Shown: positions 54,762-64,000, counted from the stretch's first letter. The stretch is DNA of 64,000 nt from Lachnospiraceae bacterium (GCA_022510565.1 JAFLTE010000018.1:1-64000), one strand, 5' to 3'. Numbers and translations are program-made. The notes: generated by a model from the letters alone, not told the origin.

Positions 54762-54791
54762 AGGGCTGACCGTTAGGTGGGCTCTTTTTTT
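54762..54791 (+). terminator. Terminator of the second amino-acid ABC operon
   Basis: GGGCTGACC (54763-54771) pairs imperfectly with GGTGGGCTC (54776-54784), then a run of seven T. Confidence 0.6.
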
Positions 54792-54931
54792 GCGCATTTA
54801 TACTTCCTTTTCGGGCAAAAGTAGTATAGATTCTCCCATCTAATCATGCTAGAATTTTCCCAACAAATGCAAATTGCATTATGTCACATGATTAAATGCA
54901 GCATGAAAAGTGCATAAAGGAGGAACAAGAT

Positions 54932-55438
54932 ATGATAATGGAAATTATTGGGATTTTTATTTCGCTGCTTATACTCATAATTAGTCTCGGGAACAGTTTG
55001 GGCGGAGGACTGGCATGGATTACAGACCCGCCTACATTGCTCTGTATGTTTGTTCTTACTTTTCCGGTACTGTTAAAGGAAGGGTTGGGAAAGGACTTTA
55101 TACGGGCATTTAAACTGCTGAGAAAAGAGTATAGGTGCAGCTTCAGTGAACTGCGCCATGCATTGGATGTGGTGGAAATGATGCAGAAGCAGATTCTCTG
55201 TGCAGGAGTCATTGTTTCGTTTCAAGGGCTTTTCTTGCTGTTGCACAGTTTGTCGGACCTTGCGTCAATCGGTCCAAACACAAGCGTTGCACTTCTGGCG
55301 GTTTTCTATACAGCAATCTTTGAATTACTGATGCTTCCGCTGCAGATTGAGGCGAAGAGAAGAATTGTTGATTATATAGAGCAGGATGCCGAAGAAGAAG
55401 TCAAAGAGCAGGATATAAAAAAAGCAGAAAAAGAATAG
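54932..55438 (+). CDS. MotA/TolQ/ExbB-like membrane protein
   Basis: 168 residues from ATG 54932 (AAAGGAGG, 8-base spacing). The N-terminus IGIFISLLILIISLGNSL followed by AWITDPPTLLCMFVLTFPV resembles the first two helices of MotA. A cytosolic helix pair (LRHALDVVEMMQKQ) and two C-terminal helices (ILCAGVIVSFQGLFLLLHSL, NTSVALLAVFYTAIFELLML) follow. The tail is highly charged (EEEVKEQDIKKAEKE). No MotB, TolR or ExbD partner is next to it. Shorter than MotA, so it may be a truncated relative. Confidence 0.6.
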   Translation: MIMEIIGIFISLLILIISLGNSLGGGLAWITDPPTLLCMFVLTFPVLLKEGLGKDFIRAFKLLRKEYRCSFSELRHALDVVEMMQKQILCAGVIVSFQGLFLLLHSLSDLASIGPNTSVALLAVFYTAIFELLMLPLQIEAKRRIVDYIEQDAEEEVKEQDIKKAEKE

Positions 55439-55452
55439 GATGCCGAACAAGT

Positions 55453-55902
55453 ATGAAGAAACGGATTATTTTGTTAATTCTGGGATTCGCCTATATCGGA
55501 CTCTTTACACTGCTTCTCCTGTTGTTGATGCGAATCATTGTCTTAGGCGATACGGCTTCAAGATGGAGTGTATTAGTGGGTGCGACGGTGGTAGGTATAC
55601 CGTGGGCAGCGGTACTTAAATTGTACACTCGGCTGCAAGAGTCGACAGAACCGAAAGAAGATTTCCACGTGGGAGTGGAGAGCCACGCAGCATTTGAGAT
55701 TCTCATGAAGGGATATGGATTGACAAACCGAGAGTCGGAGATAGCATGGCTGCTCTATCGCGGCTACACGAACAGGCAGATAGGCGAAGAGCTGTTTATC
55801 GCTGAGACTACCGTGAAGAAACATGTCTCCCATATCTATGAGAAAATGCAGGTGTCGGGCAGGAAGGAATTTCGGGCTAAGGTCAATGAGCATCCTCCTT
55901 GA
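55453..55902 (+). CDS. Membrane-anchored LuxR-type regulator
   Basis: 149 residues. Two N-terminal membrane helices (about 5-27 and 38-55), a short linker, then a LuxR/GerE helix-turn-helix: YGLTNRESEIAWLLYRGYTN, IAETTVKKHVSHIYEKMQV. No receiver domain, so it must be controlled through the membrane part. Fourteen bases after the MotA-like gene, suggesting a functional pair. Overlaps the convergent MATE gene by 20 bases. Confidence 0.83.
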   Translation: MKKRIILLILGFAYIGLFTLLLLLLMRIIVLGDTASRWSVLVGATVVGIPWAAVLKLYTRLQESTEPKEDFHVGVESHAAFEILMKGYGLTNRESEIAWLLYRGYTNRQIGEELFIAETTVKKHVSHIYEKMQVSGRKEFRAKVNEHPP

Positions 55903-57268
55903 CAAACAGGTCATCCCTTGTAATATTCTGCAGCCACTTGCCGCTTCGGTAGCGTTTGATGACCCATGGCCATTTCACAAATTCGTCGGTGCACAGTAGA
56001 AAGTAGACGACGAGCACAGGCAGCTTCAATACAAATGCCGCGATGAATCCGAGAGGCACCGCGTAGCACCACATATCAATGGAATCGCAGATCAGACCGA
56101 AGCGGGTGTCTCCTCCAGCGCGGAACACGCCTGCGATAAGTGTGGTGTTCACGGCGGCTCCCATTACATAGTATGTATTGATAAGCAGCATATATTTCAG
56201 ATAATGCATGGCTGTCTCGGACAATTTGGCAAAGTGTAGGACCAAAGGTGTCGCAATCAGAATTAACACACCGCCGATTGCACCCGTGATTACAGTCAGT
56301 TTAAGCAGCTTGGAAGCGTATTCCTTAGCTCGCTCCATATCATTTTCTCCCATTACATTGCCGAGCAGGATGCCTCCTGCGCTGGCAGTGCCGAAGCAAA
56401 GTACGGTACCGAAGTTGCGCACTATCACCACGAGGGAGTTGGCAGCCACTGCATCGGTTCCCAGATGTCCCAGAATTACCGAATACATGGAAAAAGCCAC
56501 ACTCCATGACAAATCATTGACTAATGCCGGCAGTGCCAACTGTATAAAATCTTTAAGCAAAGGTTTATTGCTTATAAACATATAGATTGGATTCAGTTTT
56601 AAATCCCGACTGAACAGAAAAGAGACTACAATACAACCGATTAGTTCTACGGCGCGGGAGACAGCGGTTGCTATGGCGACACCGACAGCTCCCAGTCTGG
56701 GTGCGCCGAACAGTCCGAAGATAAATACCGCATTTAATAATATATTGAGCGAAAACGCCGTCACATTTAATACCATGGCAATCGTTACCCGGCCCACGCT
56801 TCGCAGTATAGCGAGATAAATTTCCGTGAAACCCCAGCACAGATAAGTAAAGGACATAACACGAAGATAGCCCGCACCGATGTGAATCAGCTCTGTGTCA
56901 GAAGTAAAGAGTCTCATCATCAGCTCCGGCGCAAACAGTGCAAATCCCGAGAAAAGCAGGGTAATCAACATGGAAAAACGTAATGCGATCCCTTCAATTA
57001 CACGGATTGCCTGCATATCCTTTTTGCCCCAGTATTGAGCGCTCAGCAGTGTTGCACCGGTACCCAGCCCATAGTAGACCATAAAAAGAACACCGGCATA
57101 GTTGGATGCAAGTGACACGGCCGAAATCGAAGACTGCCCCACATAATTCAGCATGACAACGTCCGCAGAGTTGACGGCGGCACTCAACAAATTCTGAATG
57201 ACAATGGGTACTACCAATTGGAGCATCTTAGAGTAGAATATATCTCTATCATTATTATCATGAAACAT
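55883..57268 (-). CDS. MATE-family efflux transporter (second)
   Basis: 461 residues from ATG 57268 (GGAAAGGA upstream). Two MatE halves beginning MLQLVVPIVIQNLLSAAVNS and FIQLALPALVNDLSWSVAFS, twelve helices. Belongs to the NorM/DinF-like group. Convergent with the membrane LuxR gene, divergent from the third MATE gene. Confidence 0.88.
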   Translation of the reverse strand: MFHDNNDRDIFYSKMLQLVVPIVIQNLLSAAVNSADVVMLNYVGQSSISAVSLASNYAGVLFMVYYGLGTGATLLSAQYWGKKDMQAIRVIEGIALRFSMLITLLFSGFALFAPELMMRLFTSDTELIHIGAGYLRVMSFTYLCWGFTEIYLAILRSVGRVTIAMVLNVTAFSLNILLNAVFIFGLFGAPRLGAVGVAIATAVSRAVELIGCIVVSFLFSRDLKLNPIYMFISNKPLLKDFIQLALPALVNDLSWSVAFSMYSVILGHLGTDAVAANSLVVIVRNFGTVLCFGTASAGGILLGNVMGENDMERAKEYASKLLKLTVITGAIGGVLILIATPLVLHFAKLSETAMHYLKYMLLINTYYVMGAAVNTTLIAGVFRAGGDTRFGLICDSIDMWCYAVPLGFIAAFVLKLPVLVVYFLLCTDEFVKWPWVIKRYRSGKWLQNITRDDLFVKEDAH

Positions 57269-57446
57269 AATCCGTTCCTTTCCATACAAGGCGTATAACA
57301 TCCGTTAAATCAATATCGACACTTACATACTATATACTGTACCATTTTTTTATTGCAGAGGGAATCATAATGTGCTATGTTGATGTTACTTTGAATGGTT
57401 TTCAAGTTGGGGAGTTCTGATTTACAGATTGGAACGGAGGAGTATT

Positions 57447-58796
57447 ATGGAAAAAGACATGACAAAGGGCAGCCCTATGAGGTTAATCTTAGGGTTTGCG
57501 GTGCCGCTTTTATTTGGTCTGATTTTTCAGCAGTTTTACAGTATGGTTGACACTATTATTGTAGGGAAATACCTCGGGGTGGATGCCTTGGCGGCGGTGG
57601 GTGCTACCGGTTCCGTGAACTTTCTGATTATCGGATTTTGTATGGGAGTGTGCAGTGGATTTGCCATTCCGGTTGCACAGGAATTCGGCGCGCGACATGA
57701 AGAAAATATGCGCCGTTATGTGGCTAACTGTGTGTGGTTATCTGTTATTTTTGCGTTGGTTATGACCGTGCTTGTGGCGATACTGTGTCGCCCTATTTTA
57801 CAGGTTATGCGGACACCCGCCAATATCATAGACAGCTCTTACAATTATATTTTTATTATTTTTCTTGGGATTCCGATTACATATCTGTACAATATGACAG
57901 CTGCAATCCTTCGTTCACTGGGGGATAGTAAAACACCTGTCATTTTTCTGGTGATGGCAGCTGTTTTGAATATTTTTCTGGATTTGCTGTGCATTATTGT
58001 GTTTCAAATGGGTGTTGCCGGTGCGGCTGTAGCCACAGTAGTGTCACAGGCGGTAGCCGGAATCTGCTGTCTTATTTTTATGCATAAGAAGTTTTCCATC
58101 CTGCATCTTACGAGGGATGAGTGGAAGTGGAATCACCAGTTTGTAGGTAAGTTGTGCGGTATGGGAATACCCATGGGACTGCAGTATTCCATCACCGCCG
58201 TAGGAAGTGTTGTGTTACAAAGTGCGGTGAACGGAATCGGCTCCGGTGCAGTGGCAGCTGTTACGGCGGGAGGTAAGTTGAATCTGATGCTGGTGTGTCC
58301 TTTTGATGCGATGGGTTCCACGATGGCGACCTACGGTGGGCAGAATGTGGGTGCGGGAGAGTTGGAGCGCGTGGATCAGGGATTGAAGTCTTGTGTGATT
58401 TTGGGAATTATCTATGCGCTTATTGCCGCAGCAGTGATATATATCGCAGGAAGATATTTGCTGTTGCTGTTTTTGGATGCGGGCGAGACGGCGATTCTGG
58501 ACAATGCCTATACATTTATCAGAACCAACGCAGCATTTTTCATCTTCCTGGCGCTTGTCAATATTGTGCGTTTCCTGATTCAGGGAATGGGTTACAGTAA
58601 GTTGGCGGTGTTTGCCGGTGCATTTGAAATGCTTGCAAGAGGATTGATGGGATTTGCCCTTGTTCCTATGTTCGGATTTCGCGCAGTATGTTTCGCCAAT
58701 CCTCTGGCATGGGTATTCGCCGATATATTCCTGATTCCGGCATATATTCATGTGAGGAAAAAGACGGCATTAATGCTGGTGCGCGACAGTGCGTAA
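57447..58796 (+). CDS. MATE-family efflux transporter (third)
   Basis: 449 residues from ATG 57447 (CGGAGGAG upstream). DKxxGSP-type start MEKDMTKGSPMRLILGFAVP is common in Lachnospiraceae MATE proteins. Repeat halves start near residues 14 and 235 (VGKLCGMGIPMGLQYSITAV). Third MATE gene within 8 kb, different in sequence from the others. Confidence 0.9.
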   Translation: MEKDMTKGSPMRLILGFAVPLLFGLIFQQFYSMVDTIIVGKYLGVDALAAVGATGSVNFLIIGFCMGVCSGFAIPVAQEFGARHEENMRRYVANCVWLSVIFALVMTVLVAILCRPILQVMRTPANIIDSSYNYIFIIFLGIPITYLYNMTAAILRSLGDSKTPVIFLVMAAVLNIFLDLLCIIVFQMGVAGAAVATVVSQAVAGICCLIFMHKKFSILHLTRDEWKWNHQFVGKLCGMGIPMGLQYSITAVGSVVLQSAVNGIGSGAVAAVTAGGKLNLMLVCPFDAMGSTMATYGGQNVGAGELERVDQGLKSCVILGIIYALIAAAVIYIAGRYLLLLFLDAGETAILDNAYTFIRTNAAFFIFLALVNIVRFLIQGMGYSKLAVFAGAFEMLARGLMGFALVPMFGFRAVCFANPLAWVFADIFLIPAYIHVRKKTALMLVRDSA

Positions 58797-58874
58797 ATAT
58801 AACATAAAATAATAAAAAATGCAAAATATAGTTACCAAAGAAAGCAATGAGAAGGTGCAGAAAGGGAGAAAACT

Positions 58875-60101
58875 ATGGGATATCAGGAGGCTTACAACAA
58901 ACTGGAGAAATACGGGCAGCTTCATGTGCTGCGGTATTACGAGGATTTGAGCGGTTATGAGAAGGAAGCGCTGCTCGAGCAGATTGAGAACACGGACTTT
59001 GAAGTGCTAAAACAGTGTGAGAATAAGGCGGAACTGAATCCGCGGGGTAAGATCACACCTATTGAGGTGATGCAGCTTGCCCAGAACGATGCGAAGCGTG
59101 AGGAATACACGAAGATTGGACTGGATGCGATTAAAGCAGGCAAGGTGGGGGCCGTGCTGCTTGCGGGTGGTATGGGCACCAGACTGGGCTCCGATGAGCC
59201 GAAGGGGGTCTACAATATCGGATTGACCAAGGATGTCTTTATTTTTCAGCGTCTGATAGAAAATCTGATGGATGTGGTACGGCAGGCGGATGCATGGATT
59301 CCCCTCTACGTTATGACAAGCGATAAGAATCATGCCACTACGACAGACTTTTTCAGAGAAAAAGAGTATTTCGGTTACAACCCCGACTATGTCACGTTCT
59401 TTATGCAGGATATGGCACCGGCCTCCGACTATAACGGCAAGGTATATATGGAAGAAAAGTATAAAATGTCCACATCGCCTAACGGCAACGGCGGGTGGTT
59501 CCTTTCTATGATGAAGTGGGGAGTGGTGGATAAGATTAAGGCAGCAGGAGTAGAATGGCTGAATGTCTTTGCGGTGGATAATGTACTGCAGCGTATTGCC
59601 GACCCGTGTTTCGTGGGCGCCACCATTGCAACAGACAGCGCAGTTGGCGCTAAGGTAGTGAAGAAGAATGCGCCTGATGAGAAGGTGGGGGCTATGTGTC
59701 TCGAAGACGGCAGACCGTCCATCGTAGAATATTATGAGATGACTCAGGAACTGATGGATGCCAAGGACGCGAAGGGAGAGCCCGCATACAACTTCGGTGT
59801 TATCCTGAATTATCTATTCAGGGAAAAAGATTTAGAAGAGATTGCTGCGAAGAAGCTGCCTCTTCATATTGTGGAGAAAAAGATTCCGTACCTGGATGAG
59901 GAGGGCAGACCGGTGAAGCCGGAAAGCCCCAACGGATATAAGTTTGAGCAGCTTGTGCTTGATATGATTCATGAACTGGATTCCTGTCTGCCCTACGAGG
60001 TGGTGCGAAATTACGAGTTCGCACCGATTAAGAATAAGACAGGTATTGACTCTGTGGAGAGCGCCAGAGCGTTGTGTAAAGAGAACGGAATTGAACTGTA
60101 A
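58875..60101 (+). CDS. UDPGP-family UTP-sugar-1-phosphate uridylyltransferase
   Basis: 408 residues. Nucleotide-binding loop VLLAGGMGTRLGSDEPKG (LxGGxGTRLGxxxPK) near 96-113, ligand segment MQDMAPASDYNGKVY, and NVFAVDNVLQRIADP with the metal Asp. Overall pattern fits the eukaryote-like UDP-N-acetylhexosamine pyrophosphorylase (AGX/USP-type) group. Makes UDP-GlcNAc/GalNAc or UDP-glucose from UTP. It precedes galE, so the two could feed UDP-sugars to wall polysaccharide. Confidence 0.88.
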   Translation: MGYQEAYNKLEKYGQLHVLRYYEDLSGYEKEALLEQIENTDFEVLKQCENKAELNPRGKITPIEVMQLAQNDAKREEYTKIGLDAIKAGKVGAVLLAGGMGTRLGSDEPKGVYNIGLTKDVFIFQRLIENLMDVVRQADAWIPLYVMTSDKNHATTTDFFREKEYFGYNPDYVTFFMQDMAPASDYNGKVYMEEKYKMSTSPNGNGGWFLSMMKWGVVDKIKAAGVEWLNVFAVDNVLQRIADPCFVGATIATDSAVGAKVVKKNAPDEKVGAMCLEDGRPSIVEYYEMTQELMDAKDAKGEPAYNFGVILNYLFREKDLEEIAAKKLPLHIVEKKIPYLDEEGRPVKPESPNGYKFEQLVLDMIHELDSCLPYEVVRNYEFAPIKNKTGIDSVESARALCKENGIEL

Positions 60102-60234
60102 ACATTTTGACAGATACGAATAACATTCTCCCATTGTACACAACTAGGATAGAAGTGTAGACTATGTGTAAATCAAATAGCGAACTGCTAACATTTTAAC
60201 AAGAACACATAGGGGAAAGGATGGGTGTATTGAG

Positions 60235-61251
60235 ATGGCTATTTTAGTGACAGGCGGTGCAGGTTATATCGGTTCCCATACTGTAGTGGAACTGCAGAAT
60301 GCGGGATATGACGTAGTGGTTGTTGACAATCTGGCGAATTCCAGCGAGAAATCATTACAGAGAGTGGAGAAAATCACAGGGAAGCCGGTTAAATTCTACA
60401 AGGCGGATATATTAGACAGAAATGCACTGGAAGATATTTTCAGCAAGGAAAACATTGATTCCTGTATCCATTTCGCGGGACTTAAGGCTGTGGGTGAATC
60501 CGTTCAGAAGCCGTGGGAATATTACGAGAACAATATTGCGGGTACATTGACTTTAGTGGATGTGATGCGTGGGCACGGTGTGAAGAATATCATTTTCTCA
60601 TCCTCCGCTACTGTGTACGGAGATCCTGCCATTATTCCGATTACGGAGGAGTGCCCCAAAGGACAGTGCACCAATCCGTATGGCTGGACCAAGTCCATGT
60701 TGGAGCAGATTTTATCCGATATGCAGAAAGCAGATCCGGAGTGGAACGTGATTCTGCTGCGTTACTTTAACCCGATTGGCGCACATAAGAGCGGCACTAT
60801 CGGAGAGAATCCCAACGGTATTCCCAATAATCTGATGCCTTACATTACGCAGGTGGCTGTGGGCAAACTGAAAGAGTTGGGCGTATTTGGCAATGATTAC
60901 GATACACCGGACGGAACGGGCGTGCGAGATTATATCCACGTGGTGGATCTTGCGGTGGGTCATGTGAAGGCGCTTAAGAAGATTGAAGAGAAAGCGGGTC
61001 TTTGCATCTATAATTTAGGTACGGGTGTGGGCTACAGCGTATTGGATATCGTCAAGAATTTCGAGGAAGCGACCGGTGTAAAGATTCCTTACGTAATTAA
61101 GGACAGAAGACCGGGAGACATCGCTACCTGCTATTCCAATGCGGATAAGGCTAAGAGAGAGCTGGGCTGGGAAGCACAGTACGGCATCAAGGAAATGTGT
61201 GCCGACTCTTGGAGATGGCAGAGTAATAACCCCAACGGGTATGAGGGATAA
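60235..61251 (+). CDS. galE: UDP-glucose 4-epimerase
   Basis: 338 residues, standard length. NAD site [34 protein letters not shown], catalytic Ser in [10 protein letters not shown] and YxxxK as YGWTKSMLE; substrate-binding [13 protein letters not shown]. Interconverts UDP-galactose and UDP-glucose. RBS GGGGAAAGGATG region, ATG 60235. Terminator follows. Confidence 0.95.
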   Translation: MAILVTGGAGYIGSHTVVELQNAGYDVVVVDNLANSSEKSLQRVEKITGKPVKFYKADILDRNALEDIFSKENIDSCIHFAGLKAVGESVQKPWEYYENNIAGTLTLVDVMRGHGVKNIIFSSSATVYGDPAIIPITEECPKGQCTNPYGWTKSMLEQILSDMQKADPEWNVILLRYFNPIGAHKSGTIGENPNGIPNNLMPYITQVAVGKLKELGVFGNDYDTPDGTGVRDYIHVVDLAVGHVKALKKIEEKAGLCIYNLGTGVGYSVLDIVKNFEEATGVKIPYVIKDRRPGDIATCYSNADKAKRELGWEAQYGIKEMCADSWRWQSNNPNGYEG

Positions 61252-61269
61252 TAGGCAAAAGATTTATGG

Positions 61270-61300
61270 AAGAGGCGCTCTGAAAAGGGTGCCTCTTTAT
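61270..61300 (+). terminator. Terminator after galE
   Basis: AGAGGCGC (61271-61278) pairs with GGTGCCTCTT (61288-61297) with one mismatch, then TATTT. Confidence 0.7.
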
Positions 61301-61387
61301 TTGTATGTCTATGGCATATCATATTAACGATACATCGCTCCACCCACAACTAATTGTAAAGTAAAATATATAAAATGTAAAATATAT

Positions 61388-61417
61388 TTGACAATATGTA
61401 AAAATAAGTGTTAATAT
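61388..61417 (+). promoter_or_regulatory. Promoter of the XRE-ABC operon
   Basis: TTGACA at 61388-61393, 18 bases, TAATAT at 61412-61417 with TGT in front. Just upstream the motif GTAAAATATAT occurs twice in direct orientation, a possible operator for the XRE protein. Confidence 0.6.
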
Positions 61418-61462
61418 ATATGCAGAAAATAAAAACAACAGACTGCAGACATGGAGGATGAA

Positions 61463-61672
61463 ATGTCAAAGAATCTTGCAATCAAAGCAGCAAGGGCTCA
61501 TAAGGATATGACGCAGAAAGATTTGGCGGACGCTGTCGGAGTGTCCAGACAGACGGTGAATGCGATTGAAAAGGGAGAGTACAATCCGACAATCAAGTTG
61601 TGCCGTTCTATCTGTCGTGTTCTGGACAGAACCCTTGACGAATTATTCTGGGAGGATGAGGAAACCGAATAA
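61463..61672 (+). CDS. Small XRE-family HTH regulator
   Basis: 69 residues from ATG 61463, chosen because GGAGG lies 5 bases upstream, overlapping the alternative ATG 61451. HTH: MTQKDLADAVGVSRQTVNAI and EKGEYNPTIKLC, ending with an acidic tail. It belongs to the YozG-like short group that often controls a following membrane protein and ABC genes; 33 bases separate it from the next gene. Confidence 0.9.
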   Translation: MSKNLAIKAARAHKDMTQKDLADAVGVSRQTVNAIEKGEYNPTIKLCRSICRVLDRTLDELFWEDEETE

Positions 61673-61705
61673 TGATAGATTTCGGATGGAAGGAGAGGAT
61701 GAAAA

Positions 61706-62185
61706 ATGAAGAAAAAGGTGGCAAATAAGCTGGATGAGATGCAGGAGCAGAAAATGCTGAAAATAGAACGCAACGGCTGCTGGCTGGCATTTTGGGGATT
61801 GCTTGCGGTACTCTTTATACAGATAATTATATACGGATACGGAGAAGAAAGTTTGAGATATATGGCGGGAGAATGGATTGTCTTTATGTGTCTGGCGCTG
61901 TATATGGTCATTGATTGTCTCAGAAACGGTGTGTGGGACAGGCGGCTTTCACCCACGCCAACGGTTAATGCCTGTGCGAGTGTAATCGCCGGTGCTGTCA
62001 TGGCTGTTGTGAATTTCGCATCATCCTACAGAAATTATCATAAACTGGCGGGAGCTGCTGCCACGGGAATTGTTTTTGGAATTATGGTTTTTGTTTTATG
62101 TTTTGCAGGGCTTACATGGTGTACATTTCTCTATAAGAAACGCGTGAACCGGTTGGAGCAGGAAGGTGTAGATGAAGATGAGTGA
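61706..62185 (+). CDS. Four-helix membrane protein, DUF6773-like
   Basis: 159 residues: cytosolic basic start (MKKKVANKLDEMQEQKMLK), then helices near 25-45, 53-70, 85-105 and 118-140, and an acidic tail. Resembles the DUF6773 type found after small XRE regulators; assignment by appearance only. The stop overlaps the start of the ABC ATPase gene. Confidence 0.65.
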   Translation: MKKKVANKLDEMQEQKMLKIERNGCWLAFWGLLAVLFIQIIIYGYGEESLRYMAGEWIVFMCLALYMVIDCLRNGVWDRRLSPTPTVNACASVIAGAVMAVVNFASSYRNYHKLAGAAATGIVFGIMVFVLCFAGLTWCTFLYKKRVNRLEQEGVDEDE

Positions 62186-62957
62186 TAACAGAATCATGGC
62201 AGACAATCTGGTGAAGACCTTTACCAGAAATGAAAAGAAAAATAGGAAAGTCGATATCAATGCGGTGGACGGTATTTCCTTGGCGGTCGGAACGGGCGAA
62301 ATCGTTGGAATATTAGGTCCCAACGGTGCCGGCAAGACTACCCTGCTTCGGATGATGTCCAAATTGATGAGGCCTACAAGCGGGATGGTCAGCATTCGGA
62401 TTGGGGACAGGGAGATTGCGGATGATATAGAAATAAAACGCCATATCGGTTACCTTTCCAATAATACCAAACTGTACGGAAGATTTTCTACCGCTGAATT
62501 TCTGGGAATGCTCGGCACTTTGTATGGTTTGGATAAGGAAGCTGTGGAGAGAAAGACGAGGAAAATCAGTGACATTCTCTCAATGGGGGAATTTATTGAT
62601 AATCGTATTGAAAAACTGTCTACCGGGCAGACGCAGCGTGCATCGATTGCAAGGTGTATAATTCATGACCCTGAGGTATACATTTTTGACGAACCGACTC
62701 TGGGGCTGGATATATTGAGCAGTGCCGCTATCATTGATTTTATGAAAAAGGAGCGTGAAGCCGGCAAAACAATCCTGTATTCCACTCACTATATGGAAGA
62801 AGCAGAATTCCTCTGCGACAGGATTGTTATGATACATCAAGGTAAAATCATAAGTGAAGGCACACCTGAGAAATTGAAACGCGAGAGCGACAAGGAGAAT
62901 CTGAGGGATGTTTTTGCGCAGTTAATCGAGAAGGAGGGCATCGCATATGAGCACTAA
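62172..62957 (+). CDS. ABC transporter ATPase, NatA-like
   Basis: 261 residues. Walker A GPNGAGKTTLLR, signature LSTGQTQRASIARCI, Walker B VYIFDEPTLGLDILSS, switch STHYMEEAEFLCD. Signature LSTGQ and size match the NatA Na+-efflux ATPase group. Start ATG 62172 or 62178. Overlaps the permease gene by 11 bases. Confidence 0.9.
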   Translation: MKMSDNRIMADNLVKTFTRNEKKNRKVDINAVDGISLAVGTGEIVGILGPNGAGKTTLLRMMSKLMRPTSGMVSIRIGDREIADDIEIKRHIGYLSNNTKLYGRFSTAEFLGMLGTLYGLDKEAVERKTRKISDILSMGEFIDNRIEKLSTGQTQRASIARCIIHDPEVYIFDEPTLGLDILSSAAIIDFMKKEREAGKTILYSTHYMEEAEFLCDRIVMIHQGKIISEGTPEKLKRESDKENLRDVFAQLIEKEGIAYEH

Positions 62958-64000
62958 AATCATAAAAACATTGGTGAAAAAAGAAATGCTCGATGTACTG
63001 CGCGACAAAAAGACAGTTGTCATGATGCTGGTCGTACCGGTCATTCTCTACCCCCTCATTTTTATAGGCGTCATGCAGTTGATGGCGGCTATTTCTTCCG
63101 ACATGAGGCAGCAAGATTACAGGATTGCCGTAGAAGCGGAGGACGATGGCGCTTTTCTCCATAAGCTTACGGAGAATGATGACAAGTGGAAGGATAAGGG
63201 CGGAGTGGATGACAGTGATGAGGCAGCAGATAGCAACACTGATTCTTACACGATTACAATCGTGGAGCCTGACAGCATAGACGATTATGAGAGCGCCCTG
63301 CAAAACGAGGAACTCGATGTCTATATCCGTGGTACGGTACAGAACGGTAAGCTGCAATACGATGTTTACTATATGTCATCCGTAGCCAATTCCGATTATG
63401 CAATGAATATTGTCATGGATGTATTTGACGAGTATCGGGAAGAATTGACGCAGGCAAAGATTAAAGATGCCGGACTGGATGTTCGTGAAATACTGGAGCC
63501 GATTCTTTATGAGAATCAAGATAAGTCAAGCCGTGAGCAGTCCATGGGCAGCCTGATGGGCTCTGTTCTGCCCTTTATGTTGGTGATAAGTCTGCTTATG
63601 GGAACTATGTATCCGGCTATCGACACAACCGCGGGAGAGCGCGAAAGAGGAACTTTGGAAACGATTCTGACGCTTCCTGTAACAAACCGACAGTTGATTA
63701 TCTCGAAATTTTTGACGGTTGCTGTGATCGGAATGATATCCGCTCTGCTTAACATTCTTTCGATGGGCGGAATAGCTGTCTATATGTATCAGATTTTGGG
63801 CATGCAGACAGAAGTGGCAAGTTTTGATATGGCGAAATTTTATCCGGCAATATTGGTAGGGATTTTATGTATTTTTGCATTTTCCCTCTTCATCAGTGCC
63901 ATAACGATGTGTGTAACTTCCTTTGCCAAAAGCTATAAGGAGGCGAATAACTATATCACACCCCTCATGCTGGTGATTATGTTTGTGGGTTATATCGGAT
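62947..64000 (+). CDS. ABC transporter permease, NatB-like (3' truncated by window edge)
   Basis: ATG 62947 overlaps the ATPase end; the frame stays open to base 64000 (351 codons), so the C-terminus is outside. Reads MSTKIIKTLVKKEMLDVLRD, one helix, then a soluble extracytoplasmic domain of about 165 residues with VEAEDDGAFLHKLTEN, and the helix bundle starting SVLPFMLVISLLMGTMYPAI followed by ERGTLETILTLPVTNRQL, the hallmark of NatB. With NatA it likely exports Na+ or another cation or peptide. Confidence 0.88.
   Translation, partial: MSTKIIKTLVKKEMLDVLRDKKTVVMMLVVPVILYPLIFIGVMQLMAAISSDMRQQDYRIAVEAEDDGAFLHKLTENDDKWKDKGGVDDSDEAADSNTDSYTITIVEPDSIDDYESALQNEELDVYIRGTVQNGKLQYDVYYMSSVANSDYAMNIVMDVFDEYREELTQAKIKDAGLDVREILEPILYENQDKSSREQSMGSLMGSVLPFMLVISLLMGTMYPAIDTTAGERERGTLETILTLPVTNRQLIISKFLTVAVIGMISALLNILSMGGIAVYMYQILGMQTEVASFDMAKFYPAILVGILCIFAFSLFISAITMCVTSFAKSYKEANNYITPLMLVIMFVGYIG

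Noticed and set aside
54932..55438. True flagellar MotA
   Set aside because: Too short, conserved motor charges not identifiable, no MotB or flagellar genes nearby.
60107..60163. Promoter for galE from TTGACA at 60107
   Set aside because: No -10 at proper spacing; TTGTAC (60134) with TAGACT (60158) is possible but weak.
1..64000. CRISPR array, tRNA, rRNA, riboswitch, prophage
   Set aside because: No regularly spaced repeats, cloverleaf sequences, rRNA-like stretches, recognisable riboswitch cores or phage structural genes were seen by eye; a covariance-model scan was not possible.

Overview
The window is low-to-mid GC Firmicutes DNA. Gene content suggests an anaerobic gut-type clostridium, most likely Lachnospiraceae: a rubredoxin-glutamate synthase fusion, LytTR/DUF3021 and PadR/DUF2812 pairs, many MATE exporters, a UDPGP-type nucleotidyltransferase, strong AGGAGG ribosome-binding sites and no respiratory chain genes. 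This placement is inference; no rRNA or tRNA gene is visible. The genes look like chromosomal housekeeping and accessory genes interrupted by one acquired island.

Layout. 1-5.5 kb: the tail of a putative metallopeptidase, then an orphan hypB - membrane protein - iron-sulfur flavin oxidoreductase - hypA operon behind a consensus promoter. 5.6-7.6 kb: an APH-like kinase, thiamine diphosphokinase and a decayed GNAT gene. 7.7-20.1 kb: a visibly AT-rich defence-like island. It holds (i) a compact four-gene cassette (STAS+GHKL ATPase, STAS+phosphoribosyltransferase-like, metallophosphoesterase+phosphoribosyltransferase-like, ThyX), (ii) a dead IS1182-type transposase, (iii) a 5-methylcytosine methyltransferase whose operon continues into a double-GHKL paraMORC/histidine-kinase protein and a receiver-domain protein with a HEPN-like RNxxxH motif, and (iv) a PDDEXK/Mrr-type restriction endonuclease.

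20.1-38.9 kb: a histidine-phosphatase fold protein that has lost its RHG motif, 3-methyladenine glycosylase, an ABC-2 exporter with a CPBP protease, a PadR/DUF2812 pair, a K+ channel, a nudix/HAD/GNAT/HAD cluster, a rubredoxin-GltB fusion, a hybrid histidine kinase, a deoxyinosine glycosylase, TrkH/TrkA and a LytTR operon. 38.9-48.1 kb: an MFS exporter, a Gfo/Idh/MocA oxidoreductase, a radical SAM protein, an LtaS-like sulfatase, a DUF4422 protein and two tandem paralogous DUF4163/DUF3298 lipoproteins.

48.3-64 kb: two complete polar amino-acid ABC importers separated by a MATE gene. The binding protein of the second is circularly permuted relative to the first, and the first has a complex hairpin element with an inverted copy flanking its binding-protein gene. 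Then come a MotA-like protein with a membrane LuxR regulator, two more MATE exporters, UDP-sugar genes (UDPGP, galE), and an XRE - membrane protein - NatAB-type ABC operon that runs off the right edge.

The most promising undescribed material is the STAS/GHKL/PRTase/MPE/ThyX cassette, the methyltransferase operon with built-in two-component-like signalling and a receiver-HEPN-like output, and the circularly permuted solute-binding protein.
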